From contig NC_092040.1 in the NCBI RefSeq assembly GCF_003086295.3, forward strand, positions 59,623,559-59,687,558: DNA of 64,000 nucleotides, in the 5' to 3' direction. The notes under the pieces were generated by a model. That model did no database searches and was not told where the DNA came from. It worked only from the letters and a program-made list of their open reading frames with translations. Below, piece after piece: positions 1 through 10,712 of this stretch (positions within the stretch are counted from its first letter, which is position 1; every line of letters begins with the position of its first letter). The position numbers were made by a program, and so were the translations under genes. Origin of the DNA: Arachis hypogaea. Lineage: Eukaryota > Streptophyta > Magnoliopsida > Fabales > Fabaceae.

Positions 1-600
1 CATGAATCAAATAGGAAATGCATGAATATGTAAGAAAAAAAAGTGAAGAATGGGTAGTTAGAATAGTTTGAACTTGTATAGGTCATTATATAGTTAGGTG
101 GGGAAGTCTATGCTAATCAAAGATTCAAATCCTAGTCCACTTAACCATAAATGATCCCACCTTGACCCTAACCCCATTACAACCTAAATGAAAGACCTCA
201 TGATGAATGTATGCATGCATTAAATAAGTGTTGATTGTTAGAAGAAAATCAAATTTTGGAAAGCTTGATTAGAAGAGAATCGAGTGAATTGACCCTTAAA
301 CACTTGAGTGAATGGAGCGGATACACATATCCGGTGAGGGTTCAAAAGTTCAAATCACATGTGTTCACCCATATTATCTATATTCTTGCAAGTTTAAATT
401 CTTCTTGACAATTCAATACAATTGTGGTTTGGAATTAATTCCTATTACCTAGCCTTGTGCTTACACATGCTCTCTTGGCAATTTGATATGTTTGAATTAA
501 GCATTTGCATTTATTTTAGGAAGTTGCATTTAGATAGGACTCATATAGTTTAGTTGCATTCAATAAATGTCATAACCCTTAGTTCCTTCTTATTTGAAAC
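1..600 (+). mobile_element. 3' untranslated region of LTR element J, left part
   Basis: AT-rich sequence with no credible ORF. It aligns by eye with 29281-29860 (shared phrases such as gaatgggtagtta and ccctaaccccattacaacct), which is the equivalent 3' UTR of element K. The element resumes at about 3039 with the hairpin module and then its 3' LTR, so the intervening 2.4 kb is an insertion. The gene part of J lies outside the window. Confidence 0.6.
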
Positions 601-724
601 ACTTTGGTAGTGCTCTTTGATTGTAATAAAAATCAAAAATCAGAGCACAGGGAATCATCTTCTTATTCTTTCTGTCAAGAAAAAAGATGGTAGACTAACT
701 GATCGAAATATCAGTTAATGAAAA

Positions 725-756
725 AGCCCAATGCAAAAAAGATGCATGTTGAGTTT
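725..756 (+). other. Group II intron domain V-like hairpin (trnV intron tail)
   Basis: The sequence agcccaatgcaaaaaaga and the following tgcatgttgagtt can fold into a short stem typical of domain V. It lies about 50 nt upstream of the trnV second exon, as expected for the plastid trnV-UAC intron. The first exon and most of the intron are missing, so it cannot splice. Confidence 0.5.
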
Positions 757-805
757 TTTAAACAATTCAAATCATTTTTCTAATAAACAGTTTGATTTGT
801 TTTAC

Positions 806-840
806 CGAGAAGGTCTACGGTTCGAGTCCGTATAGCCCTA
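806..840 (+). pseudogene. trnV-UAC: Second exon of plastid trnV-UAC
   Basis: A 35-nt stretch reading cgagaaggtctacggttcga followed by gtccgtatagcccta. It contains the T-arm GGTTCGAGTCC and the 3' acceptor strand. Length and sequence match the second exon of the intron-containing plastid valine tRNA. Exon 1 is absent, so no tRNA can be made here. Confidence 0.8.
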
Positions 841-935
841 CCCTAAGATAATAATATATATATTTCTATTTCTTGTTAAATATACTCACAAATTGAGTAT
901 CTAATATATCGCATTTATTAGTATTCTAGATTTAG

Positions 936-1496
<561 letters not shown>

Positions 1497-1712
1497 ACTC
1501 TTTTAATTTCAATTAAAAATGAAGGAGATTCTCCATTCGAGGGGAGTAGACTACTCAAAAATTTTATACCTCTTTTCTGCGATAATTGAGAAAAGGAGTT
1601 CATCAACAATGAAAAGTTGTTGGGTTTTTCTTTAGTGATAACTTGAGTAAAGAGTAAAAATTTTTAGATTATTTGATTCTCCATTTTATAGAATTTGAAC
1701 GCAGAAATTCAT

Positions 1713-2046
1713 TATTCTTAATTCTATCATCTCTTGAAGCTATTTGTTATAGATCGAAAAATGAACTGAAATGACCCCTCCCCACGAATTCTTTCGAATT
1801 GTGAGGCACATTAAAATTAAAAAAATGGAATATATAAGCCCCCAAATAAAAATAAAGAAAACTAAGACATTATAGGGAGGGAGGGGTCAAACTTTTTTTT
1901 CTATTGGAAAAATCTTCTATACTTAATATTTATATCATCTTATATTTATATATAGGGAGGGTATATTGTTATGGTATATTGTAAAACTTAAAAACAAATC
2001 TCAAAATAGAAATTGAATTCAACTTTCAAAATCTATAAATTTAATT
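1713..2046 (+). repeat. 334-bp direct repeat, copy 2
   Basis: Second copy of 1163-1496. It begins with the last codons of psbZ but lacks the rest of the gene, and ends abruptly at the rps11 fragment. The 216 bp between the copies (1497-1712) is AT-rich with no gene recognised. Confidence 0.95.
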
Positions 2047-2215
2047 CCCGTATAAAATTTAAGAGTATGCCACTTCTACGAATAGCTCTTAATGCCGCAT
2101 CTCTTCCGAGACCGGGACCCTTTATCATGACTTCTGCTCGTTGCATGCCTTGATTCGCTACTGTTCGAATAACATTTCCTGCTGCGGTTTGGGCGGCAAA
2201 TGGTGTTCCCCTTAC
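2047..2215 (-). pseudogene. rps11: rps11 internal fragment (plastid 30S ribosomal protein S11)
   Basis: The minus strand encodes about 56 codons with the S11 hallmarks [31 protein letters not shown] and RRSGILL. Both ends of the gene are missing, including the C-terminal PHNGCRPPKKRRV-type tail. In plastids S11 is part of the platform of the small ribosomal subunit. Here it is an isolated antisense piece joined to psbZ spacer on one side and unrelated sequence on the other. Confidence 0.88.
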
Positions 2216-2344
2216 ATTTTTTTTTTAATTGTTTTATCCTTCAGATCTGTTCGAATTGCGTCAAATAAGAATTGAATTTTTTTAGGCGTTATGTGTGCAT
2301 GTTCCGGAAAGAACACAAGTCCTTCAAAATTCAAGGCTGATACT

Positions 2345-2695
2345 GAAACCCGAAGTAGCAAAGCCTTGGGTAAAAATAACACTCGGTGCGATTATTGCAC
2401 TTAAATCGTTTTTATGCTTTTTAAAACAAAAAACTATATGAAAAATAGAAAAACCCCAGGAAAGAAAGATTAATGATTCATATAAATCACTAAATGGTAA
2501 ATGGCCCGACAAAATCCAACGAGTAATTAACAATCCCGTTATACAGAAAAAGCTTATTATCATACCATTTTTGGACAAATCATGAAATCCTAAGATTTCA
2601 TTGACTAATAGAGTTATCAAATGAGTTGAAATTACAATTGATACGACCGAAAACGATATATGAGTTAATATATGCTCTAAAGTTGAAAATATCAT
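2345..2695 (-). pseudogene. ccsA: ccsA 5' fragment (plastid cytochrome c biogenesis protein)
   Basis: The minus strand starts at [15 protein letters not shown] and covers about the first 117 residues, with hydrophobic membrane segments and [20 protein letters not shown]. CcsA is a multi-span thylakoid protein of about 320 residues that attaches haem to c-type cytochromes. Here the frame leaves CcsA homology after GFATSG, so the conserved haem-handling C-terminal part is lost. The stretch 2216-2344 between rps11 and ccsA is not recognised. Confidence 0.88.
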
Positions 2696-2768
2696 AAAAA
2701 TAAGGTGTCCCAATAACTAATACTAGGAAGATAAATCAGAAATTGAATTCATTTTAGGACTTACTCTT

Positions 2769-2835
2769 AGTTTAGTATTAGATTAGTATTAGTTAGTGTA
2801 GTATTAGTTTAGTATTAGATTAGTATTAGTTAGTG
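2769..2835 (+). repeat. Two tandem copies of a 37-bp AT-rich unit
   Basis: The phrase agtttagtattagattagta with its continuation ttagttagtg occurs at 2769-2798 and again at 2806-2835. It lies between the ccsA piece and the inverted-repeat piece. Confidence 0.85.
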
Positions 2836-3038
2836 ATTTCGGCTCAGTGAGTTCTTTCTTTCGTGATGAACTGTTGGCACCAGTCCTACATTTTGTCTCT
2901 GTTCTGTGGACCGAGGAGAAAGGGAGCTCAGCGGCAAGAGGATTGTAACATGAGAGAAGCAAGGAGGTCAACCTCTTTCAAATATACAACATGGGTTCTG
3001 GCAATGCAATGTGGTTGGACTCTCATGTCGATCCGAAC
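2836..3038 (+). other. Plastid inverted-repeat spacer fragment (rps12 to trnV-GAC region)
   Basis: The phrases ctcagtgagttctttctttc, gaactgttggcaccagtcct and ttggactctcatgtcgatcc match what I recall of the plastid inverted repeat upstream of trnV-GAC and the 16S rRNA gene. No gene lies within it. Assignment is from memory. Confidence 0.65.
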
Positions 3039-3041
3039 GTA

Positions 3042-3077
3042 GCATGAGGACATGCTAAGGTTTAAGTGTGGGGAGGT
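3042..3077 (+). promoter_or_regulatory. RGGA-loop hairpin plus polypurine tract before the 3' LTR of J
   Basis: The hairpin gcatg-agga-catgc (3042-3055) is followed by tttaagtgtggggaggt, which touches the LTR start at 3078. The purine-rich GTGGGGAGG is a good candidate for the plus-strand priming polypurine tract. The same arrangement is seen before the 3' LTRs of B and C. Confidence 0.7.
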
Positions 3078-4564
3078 TGACAAACCCCAAATTGACGGTT
3101 TGTTTTGTATTAAATTTAGAGTGTCTTGATAACCTTTTATCACATTTAGCCTATGAATTAGCATGGTTTTGTTATCTCTCCCATATTCGTGCTTAAGTGT
3201 AAAAACATGCTTTTTGAGCCTTATTTTGATGAACTCTAGTTTCTCTTTGATTCCATAAGATGCCTTGATGTGTTTGCTAGTAATCTCAGGTTGAAATAGG
3301 CTAGGCATGGATCAAAGGAAGCAAGGAAGGAAGCATACAAGTGGAGGGAAGCACAAAAAGCCAAAGAATTGATCCAGGCCATGCACGCGCACGCGCACAA
3401 GGCGCTTGCGCGCACATTGCGAAACAGGCCAAGGACGCGCACGCGTACCGTGCGCTCACGCGCCGATGGTGGCACATGACCTCATTAATGTAACACGTGC
3501 CTGGCAATTTTGGAAGGTTTTCAGCAACCAACTTTGGCGCCAAAATGCATATAAGAGCCAAGGATTGAAGGGGATTGACACACATTCACACCCATAGACT
3601 AATTAGGGGATAATTAGATAGATAGTTAGTTTTAGGAGTAGTTTCTAGAGAGAGAAGCTCTCACTTCTCTCTAGAATTAGGATTAGGTTTAGGTCAATCT
3701 CTCTCCTTAGATCTAGATTTAATTCATGCTTTGATTCAATTTTCTTTTATCAATTCTTAATCTTCTCATCTCTCTCTTTCTAGTTATGTGCTTTGATAAT
3801 TGTAATTCTTCACTTTGTTTTTGGATATATTGTTGTTCCTTAGTTTCCTTTCAATAATGCAATTTGAGGTAATTCATGATAATCGTGATCTCCTTGATTG
3901 TTGTTGTTAATTCTTTGCAATAATTGTAGTTATATTCTATTCTTGTTATCAATTTACTATGCTTTTCTTGTATGCCTTCCAAGTGTTTGATGAAATGCTT
4001 GGTAGGATTTTAGTGTAGCTTTTGTTCCTCTTGGCTTTGGTTGAGTAATTAGTGACTCTTGAGTTATCTAATCCTTTTGTTGATTGATAATTAGAAGTTG
4101 CTAATTGATTTGAATACCTCTAAAGCTAGTCATTCCTTTGGGAGTTGATTAGGACTTGAGGAATCAAATTGATTCATCCACTTGAGTTTCCTCCATGGTT
4201 AGAGGTTAACTAAGTGGGAGTAATGGATAATTTGTTATCACAATTGAGGAGGATAACTAGGATAGGACTTCTAGTTCTCATATCTTGCCAAGAGCTTTAT
4301 TAGTTGTTAGGTTATTTCCCTTGCCATTTATAATTCTTGTCTATAATCTCAAAAACCCCAAGATAACTCACAACCAATAACAAGACACTTTATTGTAAAT
4401 CCTAGGGAGAACGACCCGAGGTTTAAATACTTTGGTTATTAATTTTAGGGGTTTGTACTTGTGACAAACAAATGTTTGTATGAAAGGATTATTGTTGGTT
4501 TAGAAACTATACTTCGACGAGATTTTATTTGAGAAATTCTAAACCATCAAAAATCCGTTCGTCA
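3078..4564 (+). mobile_element. 3' LTR of element J
   Basis: 1487 bp, starting tgacaaacccc and ending ccgttcgtca, with the same layout as the B LTRs: TG start, long GC-palindrome zone, middle TATA-like and T-rich part, and a conserved end (actatacttcgacgagattt against the B phrase actcacaacgcgactat in reverse). The palindrome zone at 3378-3470 is rich in GCGCACGCG. Small ORFs there are composition artefacts. No coding capacity is seen. Confidence 0.7.
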
Positions 4565-5211
4565 ATAGGTGATGCTTGTTTATGGTTGACCCTTATTTAT
4601 ATCACTTATTTCATGCATTGAGATTGTGGGATTGTGAAATTGGATCGAAAGCTTACCTAGTGAAATATTTTTTAGCTTTGTAAAGCTTTATGGGCCATGC
4701 TTGCTATGTGATTGATTTTCACGTCTATCTTCTTTTTTCTAAGTTCCATAGCACCCATGTGTTCCAATTCTATGTCACTTAGGTGTTACAACAACTTCAA
4801 TATGTGTCATTGTTTGATGTGTGAGCTTTATATTTCATTTGGTTCACTAAGTTTACTTGCACATCAATCAATGTCCATTCATTATCCAATTCACAATTTA
4901 ACTTTTTTCTTGAATGCTTTTATTCTTCTTCATTCCGTGTTTGGTTGTCTTAACATACAATTTTTCTTCAAAGTATTTCAAGCACACTAGAATGAGTGAA
5001 GTGCACCCTTCTTTTGTATAATTATGACATGGCTCTTAAATACTAGGGTCTGAGTTCTAAACCGCGCGCAATCTTAGAATTCACACACCTATTTTTCATC
5101 AATGTTACACTAATTCACTCACTCGATTCTAGTGATTTACCTCATTCCAACAATTTATGCCTCCTAGCTTTTGCATTTACTTTTCCTACTATCCTATTTT
5201 CTATTTTCAGG
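4565..5211 (+). mobile_element. Element K internal region, upstream of ORF2 remnant
   Basis: AT-rich sequence without a credible gene. It ends in a strong plant-type 3' splice site (ctattttcag, AG at 5209-5210) immediately before the ORF2 remnant, the same position as in elements B and C. Confidence 0.5.
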
Positions 5212-5352
5212 ATAAGTCATCATAAGCAAAAACGGAAGTGGGAGAAGAACACGCAGCAACCGATTGATCCACCAGCTGAAGATGGCAACTCGGAAAATCG
5301 CCGTACCCCCTTGCTCATCTTTGAATGCACCAAGGACGATGCAAACTTTTAA
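5212..5352 (+). pseudogene. ORF2 remnant of element K (47 codons)
   Basis: A short open frame directly after the splice acceptor. The initial ATG appears changed to ATA. The text is basic at first (HHKQKRKWEK) and then acidic. Nearly all of ORF2 has been deleted, as in element B. It ends just at the hairpin module. No function is retained. Confidence 0.45.
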
Positions 5353-5367
5353 GTGTGGGGAGGTCGT
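5327..5367 (+). promoter_or_regulatory. RGGA-loop hairpin module after ORF2 remnant of K
   Basis: The imperfect stem gcacca-agga-cgatgc is followed by acttttaagtgtggggaggt. It matches the module found after ORF2 in B and C. The remaining 5368-5578 is non-coding 3' UTR. Confidence 0.65.
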
Positions 5368-6306
5368 CGGACCGATCGGGATTTTTGGGTGACAAATTTC
5401 TAATCCCAACACTTTTGCATTTTATTTTTTGAGGTCTCTTAGAATTTTTAGTTGCATTTTCTTATTTTGCATATATATACATAATAAGCTTAGCCAAAAA
5501 TAATGACAATTTCCAAGAAATTTACTTATTCGGCAACCCACCAATTAATTTGAAAAAAAATTCATTGAACTTGCTTGAACTATTGATGAGGGAAAATCGA
5601 TTCCACACAAACTAACCGGCAAGTGTACCGGGTCGTATCAAGTAGTAAAACTCACGTGAGTGAGGTCGATCCCACAGGGATTTATAGATCTAGCAACTTT
5701 AGTGAGGTGATTAGTTTAGTCAAGCTAACAGTGGTGAATTAAGTGAAATTGATTAACAGAATGTAAATTGTAAAGAATTTAAAATGCTAAAAGTAAATGG
5801 CAGAATATTAAAGGAAGCTCAAAACAATTAGAATGAGAAATAACAGAGAACAAGATTCATTAGGGATTGGAGATATCATAATCCACAATGAATCAAATGG
5901 GTCTCAACTCTTTTCTCAATCATATGAGTAGATTTATGGCAGATTAAAATTGATTGGATCCTAATTCCTTGGCAATCCAATCTCTCCAATCACAATCAAT
6001 ATTGCCAATTCCTTGATCTAATTGTCATGAGAAGAGGTTAAGTACTTTCTCTCATTCATAAGCCACACAAGTTCTTAAGACCTCAATTCCTCCCGAATAG
6101 TGTTGGTCAAGAAAATTTTGAAGGATAGAGCCCCAATTCTAATGCCCATGATTCCCCTTCCGAGGCTCACACAAGCATTCAACAGATTCAAACCCCCTTT
6201 CGGAGTGAATGAATCTCAATCAAAATAGAGGACATCCTATAGATACCCAAACAGATTCAGAAGAAGAAGAAGTTCATTCAATCATGTGAATTATAATAGA
6301 GCTCCT

Positions 6307-7806
6307 TGACGTTAGGATTTTTGCTAGTAAAGAATTTTGTAAAAATATAGTCGCGTTGTGAGTATAGATTCTAAACCAACAGAAAATCCCTTCGTACAAA
6401 CGTTTTGGTTGTCACAAGTAACAAAATCCAATAAATTTATAAACCGAAGTATTCAAACCTCGAGTCGTCTTCTCAAGGAATTGTAGGGAAGTTTGATTTA
6501 TTATTGGTTATGGAAAAAATAGTGTTTGGGTTTGAAAAAGGTTTTAAGCAAAAGAAATAGATTGCAAGAATTAATAAATTAATAACTAATAAAACTCTTG
6601 GCAAGGTATGAAAACTGGAAGTCTTATCCCAGTTATCCTTATCAATTGTGATGAGAATTGGATTTTTCTCCCACTAAGTTAACCTCTAACTATGAAGATA
6701 AGTCAAGTGGATGGAATACGTTTGGTTCCTCAGGTCCTAGTCTTTCCTTGGAAAAGGCTAGAGTTATTGAAACTCGAGTTAATTCTTGAAGAATTCCAAT
6801 TTTCAGTTGACAATGAGCTTGACAACTCAAGAGTTACCAATTAATCAATTAAAGCCAAGAATATAAAAAGCTAAATTGAAATCATAAATATCCGGAATAC
6901 CTCAAATTATATTGAATGAAGATGTCAATTCTAACATGGACAATATTCATAAGCCAATTGGGCAACATAAATCAAACACAAATAAAAGCTTCAGAGTAAA
7001 CGAAAATAGAAGAGAAACATAAATTATTGAACCTGGTATGAAGAAACAATCCTAATCATCATAGAAATCCTAATCCTAAATCCTAAGAGAGAGGAGAGAA
7101 TCTCTCTCTCTAAAAACTACATCTAAAATTATGAAAAGTGTGACTTCTGAATGAATTCCCGTTGTATGGATGGACTCCCCCACATTATGGCCTCTAATCT
7201 GTGTTCTCTGGGCCAAAAATTGGGTTAGAAACAGCCCAGAAATCGCTGATTGTGAAATCTGGTCCGTATAGATCGCGGCAAAGTGACGCGGAGGCGTCAT
7301 CCACGCATTTGCGTGGAATGAGATTCGCAAATGCGATGCGTCCTCGTGGAGCGCAGGTTCGCATGGTCTATCTGTACGGCCACTATAGCGATTTATATAT
7401 CAAATCGAAGCTCCGGACGTTAGCTTTCCAGCACAAGTAGAACCGCATCATTTGGACCTCTGCAGCTCAAGTTATGATCGTTTTAGTGCGAGAGGGTCAG
7501 GCTGACAGCTTTGCAGTTCCTTCAACTTCTTGTATTCCTTCCACTTTTGTATGCTTCCTTTCCATCCTCTAAGCCATTCCTGTCCTGTAATCTCTGAAAT
7601 CACTTAACACACATATCAAGGCATCTAACGGTAATAAGAGAGGATTAATATTAGCAAATATAAGGCCAAAGAAGCATGTTTTCAATCATAGCACAAAATC
7701 AGAAAGGAGAATGTAAAACCATGCAAATCATATGAATAAGTGGGCAAGGACTTGATAAAAACCACTCAATTGAGCACAAGATAAACCATGAAATAGGGGT
7801 TTATCA
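6307..7806 (-). mobile_element. 3' LTR of element B
   Basis: 1500 bp, from tgacgttagg to ggtttatca on the plus strand. Paired with 12851-14350 and mostly identical over its length, with scattered substitutions. Palindromes of the type gacgcggaggcgtc and ccacgcatttgcgtgg lie at about 7280-7345. Confidence 0.9.
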
Positions 7807-7843
7807 ACTTCCCCACACTTAAAACATTAGCATGTCCTCATGC
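7807..7843 (-). promoter_or_regulatory. Hairpin module and polypurine tract of B
   Basis: Read on the minus strand: gcatg-agga-catgc, then about 8 nt, then TTTTAAGTGTGGGGAAGT abutting the 3' LTR. The GTGGGGAAG tract fits plus-strand priming. Confidence 0.7.
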
Positions 7844-9229
7844 TAAGCTCAAGAGAAGCTATAAAGGAGTGAAGGGGAATGATAGAGAGTATGCAATGCA
7901 ACCTATCTATGCGGATGCAACTACATGCAAAATGTTTCTACCTACTTGGTTAAAAATAAATAAGTTCTTCAAGACAAATATGAACCAAATTCCACTAATT
8001 CAAATTATACAATAAAAAGCAAGTAAACTTGTAAGAAGATAGCTCATGAAAGCAGGGAACATAGAATCAAGCATTGAACCCTCACTGGTAGTGTATGTCT
8101 CACTCTAGTCTCTCTAGTGTATATGGTAATCACTCTATTCTTCTCTAATCATGCTTTCTAAACTTTGTTCTTCATCTAACCAATCAACAAATATTTAATG
8201 TATACATACAAACATCATGAGGTCTTTTTCAAGGTTGTAATGGGGCTAAGGTAAGGGTAAGGGTATATATATAAGGCTAAGTAAGCTAATAATTGAACCC
8301 TTGATTAGTCTAAGATGTCACCTAACATATACATACTTTATACAATTTAAAATGCTTTACCTAGCTACCCAAATTTTTCCCACTTTTGTATTGCATGCTC
8401 ATTTATCAAACTTATTTTTGAATTTTGTCCCATGTGCATTGATTTTTTTTTTTGCATTTGGGGTAATATATTTTTTTTGTATCCCCTTATTTAATTACTT
8501 AATAAAATTTATTTTTTATTTTTTTATGCACATGGTAATTTAATTATTTTGATTTTACATGAGCATGCTTCCCAAATTTTCAAATAACTTATTCAATTTA
8601 ATTTCCTACTTTTTTTTCTATCATCCCATGTTTCCATAAAATTCTCCACACTTAATTTATACACAATATCTATCTTAAGCTAAGCAAGGATTCAACTTGA
8701 GATTTTTTTAATTTATTTTTCTGCTTTAGGCTAGTAATGTGGTTATAGAACAGAAGGGGATTAAAAGGTAGGCTTATTTGATATAAGTAAGCAAAAATTC
8801 AAATAATTGCCTCAATCATATGCAGATATGTATCTACAATCTATATTGGACATATAGACTGAAACAAAGTAAAGATTACAATCATAGAGAAGAAAACACA
8901 CAAGAATAAAATATTATGGTTAAATAATGTAACCATGCAATTAAGCTCAAAATCTCACGGGTTGTGTGTTCTTTAGCTCAAAAACCATGTTCCAATTTAC
9001 AATCTTCAAACAAATTTAACACATAGAAAATTTAAAATTTTTTTATTTTAAATTAGTGAATTTTTTCAAAAATAGGGTCTTAAAAAGAAACTTATTATTT
9101 TAACCAAGCAGTAGCTAAATGCATAAAATCAAACAAACATGCAATGCAACATGCAAATGCAACAATGAACTATAAATGAAACAATGGTGTTGAAAAGAAG
9201 AAAATAGCTAACCCATGGAGATCGGTATC
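7844..9229 (-). other. 3' UTR of element B, no gene seen
   Basis: AT-rich, with several poly-T runs around 8440-8530. Strongly similar by eye to 63100-63815 (for example the phrases ctagtaatgtggt and aaaaccatgttc), which is the same region of another copy. Confidence 0.6.
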
Positions 9230-9267
9230 GACCTCCCCACACTCAAAGATTGCACCGTCCTCGGTGC
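9230..9267 (-). promoter_or_regulatory. Hairpin module downstream of the ORF2 stub of B
   Basis: A perfect 6-bp stem: gcaccg-agga-cggtgc on the minus strand (9252-9267), followed by atctttgagtgtggggaggt. An identical stem occurs at 63833-63848. Confidence 0.75.
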
Positions 9268-9304
9268 ATGCTGAGATGTGCAGGTGGACGGGGGTTGTGG
9301 TTCC

Positions 9305-9355
9305 TCAGCCGGTGCTCGTTGTAGAGTCTTTCTCTTTACCCTTCCTGGTGGCCAT
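9305..9355 (-). pseudogene. ORF2 stub of element B (16 codons) with intact splice acceptor
   Basis: On the minus strand, ttccttttcag is followed directly by gATGGCC and a 16-residue frame (MATRKGKEKDSTTSTG) before a stop. The start matches ORF2 of element C (MARKEKKK). The env-like body is deleted while the acceptor and start codon remain. Confidence 0.55.
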
Positions 9356-10014
9356 CCTGAAAAGGAAGAAGAGAAAGAGACATGAAGTCAAAGGGATAGA
9401 GCAAGGGAGAGGGCAGTACGAGTAATAATCATGCCAAAATAAAGAAGAATGTCGTTAACACATGGTCGCGATTAGGACAACAATGGCAACAGGGCATGAT
9501 AAATTAAGGCAATTAGATGCAAGATGTTTATTGGCATGCTGACAAAAGACATGAGTAGCTTAGATCAAGCATTAAAAGCCATAATGTATTATTAGTCGTA
9601 AAAAACTAACAATAACGTTTGTATTGACAATTATATTTAATTAATAAAATATTGAAAATGGTTTTGTGAAAAACAGGCATTAGAGTAGAAGGATATAATA
9701 ATTAAGAATGCACAATGCCAGACGGGCTTTTTCACAAACACAAAGCATGCATATTAAATAAGGTATGAAAAGTATTAAATTGATCATGCAAGCACCCTTA
9801 AAAAAATAATATATAATTGTCAAGCAATTTCTTAACAATTCACAAGCAAAATAATGACCCAAATAAATTTCTAACGCCAATTGAAAGGAAAAAAGAAAGA
9901 AAAAGAAAGGAAGGAAGAAAGAAATAAGAAGGGAAAGAAAAGATTTAGATTTGGGGAAGAAAAGATAACATATTTGGCTGATTTGGATAAGCTGTGCGGT
10001 GCAAGCGACGCGAG

Positions 10015-10510
10015 CGCATGGGACACGCGGTCGCGTGGGTCGCGCTTTGATGAAGTGACGCTAACGCGTGTGGCACGCGGACGCGTGACTCAATATGTGC
10101 TAGTGGCGCGAGTGTAGCCTCGCGTTCGTACAACTCTCTGTTTAAATGCATGTTGCCAAAAATATGGGTGATCCAGTCGCGTAGGGGACGCGATTGCGTG
10201 GATGGCCTATTTTACGCGTGGGGCACGCGTTCGCGTGGTAGGGCTTGTGCTTCTAGTACAACTCCAGCCCAATTCCAGCTCAACTTTCGGCCATACACCC
10301 TTTTTTACGTCGATTTTGAGGCACGCGTTCGCGTGGATGACGCGGACGCGTGGGAGGCGTTTTTCCCACATGACGCGGACGTGTCAGCGACACGGTCACG
10401 TGGATTAATTTGTGCCAAAGGCACGCCTCAAGCCACGCTTCCGCGTGACTCTCTGTTCACTTTTCTTTTCTTCCCAACGCACATATGACGCGGACGCGTC
10501 AGCAACGCTG
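10015..10510. repeat. GC-rich CACGCG-NN-CGCGTG palindrome array in B
   Basis: An island of high CpG in AT-rich DNA. Exact 14-bp palindromes cacgcggtcgcgtg (10024), cacgcggacgcgtg (10074) and cacgcgttcgcgtg (10221, 10322) occur among related variants. The array sits between ORF1 and the ORF2 stub. Overlapping small ORFs on both strands here are artefacts of this composition. Confidence 0.9.
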
Positions 10511-10712
10511 TCGCATCGCGTGCGATTTTTTTTTGTTTTTTTATGCAGTATGCAGAATGCAAAATGCAATGAATGTCATGCAAAAATTTCAGGTTCAAAC
10601 AAAATTCAAAAACAAAGCAAAATGGAAAGGGAACGATCATACCACGGTGGGTTGTCTCCCACCTAGCACTTTTAGTTAAAGTCCTTAAGTTGAACATTTG
10701 GTGAGCTCCTTG

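Noticed and set aside
2221..2344. Short frame resembling a plastid protein (FDAIRTDLKDKT)
   Set aside because: Too short and not confidently matched to any plastid gene from memory.
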